This document shows, in pieces, positions 63,526 to 64,000 of a stretch of DNA of 64,000 nucleotides (position 1 is its first letter; each line of letters opens with the position of its first letter). Below the pieces are notes generated by a model. That model saw nothing but the letters and a program-made list of their open reading frames with translations, was not told the origin of the DNA and ran no database searches. Position numbers and translations under genes: made by a program. Source of the DNA: Cronobacter malonaticus LMG 23826 (GTDB taxonomy: Bacteria; Pseudomonadota; Gammaproteobacteria; Enterobacterales; Enterobacteriaceae); the NCBI RefSeq assembly GCF_001277215.2, contig NZ_CP013940.1:3162001-3226000 (forward strand). The letters are read 5' to 3'.

Positions 63526-64000
63526 ATGAACAACTATCAACAAACAGCGGATTCAGCCTTGAAGCAATTCAGGGCTACCGCCGTCATCGACTGGCTCGAC
63601 GTTGAGATTCGCACAGAACGCCCAACACAACACCAACACATCCGCAGAGCGCTGAGAGAGATAACGAGCGTTAATCGCTGGTGGGTTGAGGCAATCGACA
63701 TGCAGCCCGGTGATGTTACTGACACATTCCGCATTCGCTTTCATGACGAGTTGGCGAACAACTATCAGCAGCTCCGTGCTGCGCTCCATGCGTTAGCCAG
63801 ACGGTTCACGTTTGCAACCGAACCGACTATTGCCGGGATAGAGATCAGTTGTGACTTCTGGCACAAACAACAGTCAGTTGAAGCAACACGCGCCCTCACA
63901 TACCGGATGCAAACAAGCCTGTTCGCCCCGGGCACCAATCATCGCCAATACAACGGCGACAACAGCAGTAACCAATTTCTTGATAAGCCCGGCAATCGTA
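63526..64000 (+). CDS. Hypothetical protein, partial (continues beyond window)
   Basis: At least 158 codons remain open to the window end. Visible: ALKQFRATAVIDWLDVEIRT, HQHIRRALREITSVNRWWVE, DTFRIRFHDELANNYQQLRA and GIEISCDFWHKQQS. The beta-alpha layout and position recall replication-initiation proteins of filamentous-phage-like elements, but no HUH motif is visible in this part, so I give no function. It starts 10 bases after the previous gene, so one operon. Confidence 0.6.
   Translation, partial: MNNYQQTADSALKQFRATAVIDWLDVEIRTERPTQHQHIRRALREITSVNRWWVEAIDMQPGDVTDTFRIRFHDELANNYQQLRAALHALARRFTFATEPTIAGIEISCDFWHKQQSVEATRALTYRMQTSLFAPGTNHRQYNGDNSSNQFLDKPGNR

Larger units (their letters stand above)
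55196..64000. mobile_element. Second integrative element in tandem at thrW (partial)
   Basis: Since the fragment at 55196 does not continue into a complete tRNA, the DNA to its right must be another insertion at the same site. It has its own gene set (HEPN-like protein, XRE regulator, large ATPase, serine recombinases, RHH protein), with no relation to the CP4 module. Its right end, its integrase and the intact tRNA are not in the window. Confidence 0.6.

Overview
The window looks like an Enterobacteriaceae chromosome of the Cronobacter / Franconibacter / Enterobacter type. The backbone is GC-rich, it carries a complete pqqABCDEF operon, and small enterobacterial families (DUF943, DUF3289, LprI) are present. 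The genus is an inference from gene content, not a measurement.

Positions 1-21,700 are mostly ordinary chromosome. They hold a partial SDR, an XRE regulator divergent from an SDR/epimerase, a TetR regulator divergent from a RidA gene across three palindromic operators, a second GAPDH, a GlxA-type regulator, a DUF3289-DUF943 pair, a dipeptidase next to the PQQ operon, and a divergent DppA-like / PepT peptide-use pair. Two loci at 15,989-17,337 and 22,017-24,377 are read as antibacterial muramidase-immunity modules. Each effector has a peptidoglycan-binding N-terminus and a T4-lysozyme/pesticin-like catalytic domain without a signal peptide. Each is followed by periplasmic LprI-type inhibitors, one in the first locus and three in the second.

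An AT-rich type I Thoeris defence system (thsA SIR2-SLOG, thsB TIR) lies at 24,849-26,804, directly before a 3' fragment of tRNA-Thr(CGU) (thrW). A second copy of the same fragment lies at 55,196. The 28 kb between them is an integrative element laid out like a mirrored E. coli CP4-6: tyrosine integrase, AlpA-like and inovirus-Gp2-like genes at one end, and the module ykfA'-DUF905-ardB/klcA-radC-yeeT-cbeA-cbtA at the other. Its middle has been replaced by nested IS debris (IS3, IS256, IS66) and a GC-rich transmissible locus of stress tolerance (tLST, heat-resistance island). The tLST reads hsp20, clpK, ftsH, hsp20, yfdX1, yfdX2, hdeD, an HPF-sigma-like fusion, trx, kefB, psiE, an htpX-like protease and degP. 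It encodes disaggregation, membrane and periplasmic proteolysis, redox repair and ion homeostasis, and is closed on the right by IS5 and IS3 elements.

From 55,196 to the window end lies part of a second element integrated in tandem at the same tRNA site. It holds a zinc-ribbon protein with a HEPN-like Rx4H motif, an XRE regulator, a small membrane protein, a large RloC/PrrC-like ATPase with a zinc-hook CxxC, serine recombinase genes (one intact, two decayed pieces) with nested inverted repeats, and the start of a gene cluster with a ribbon-helix-helix protein. The best candidates for poorly described biology are this 55-61 kb cluster, the lysozyme-like effector / multi-LprI locus and the HPF-sigma fusion in the tLST.
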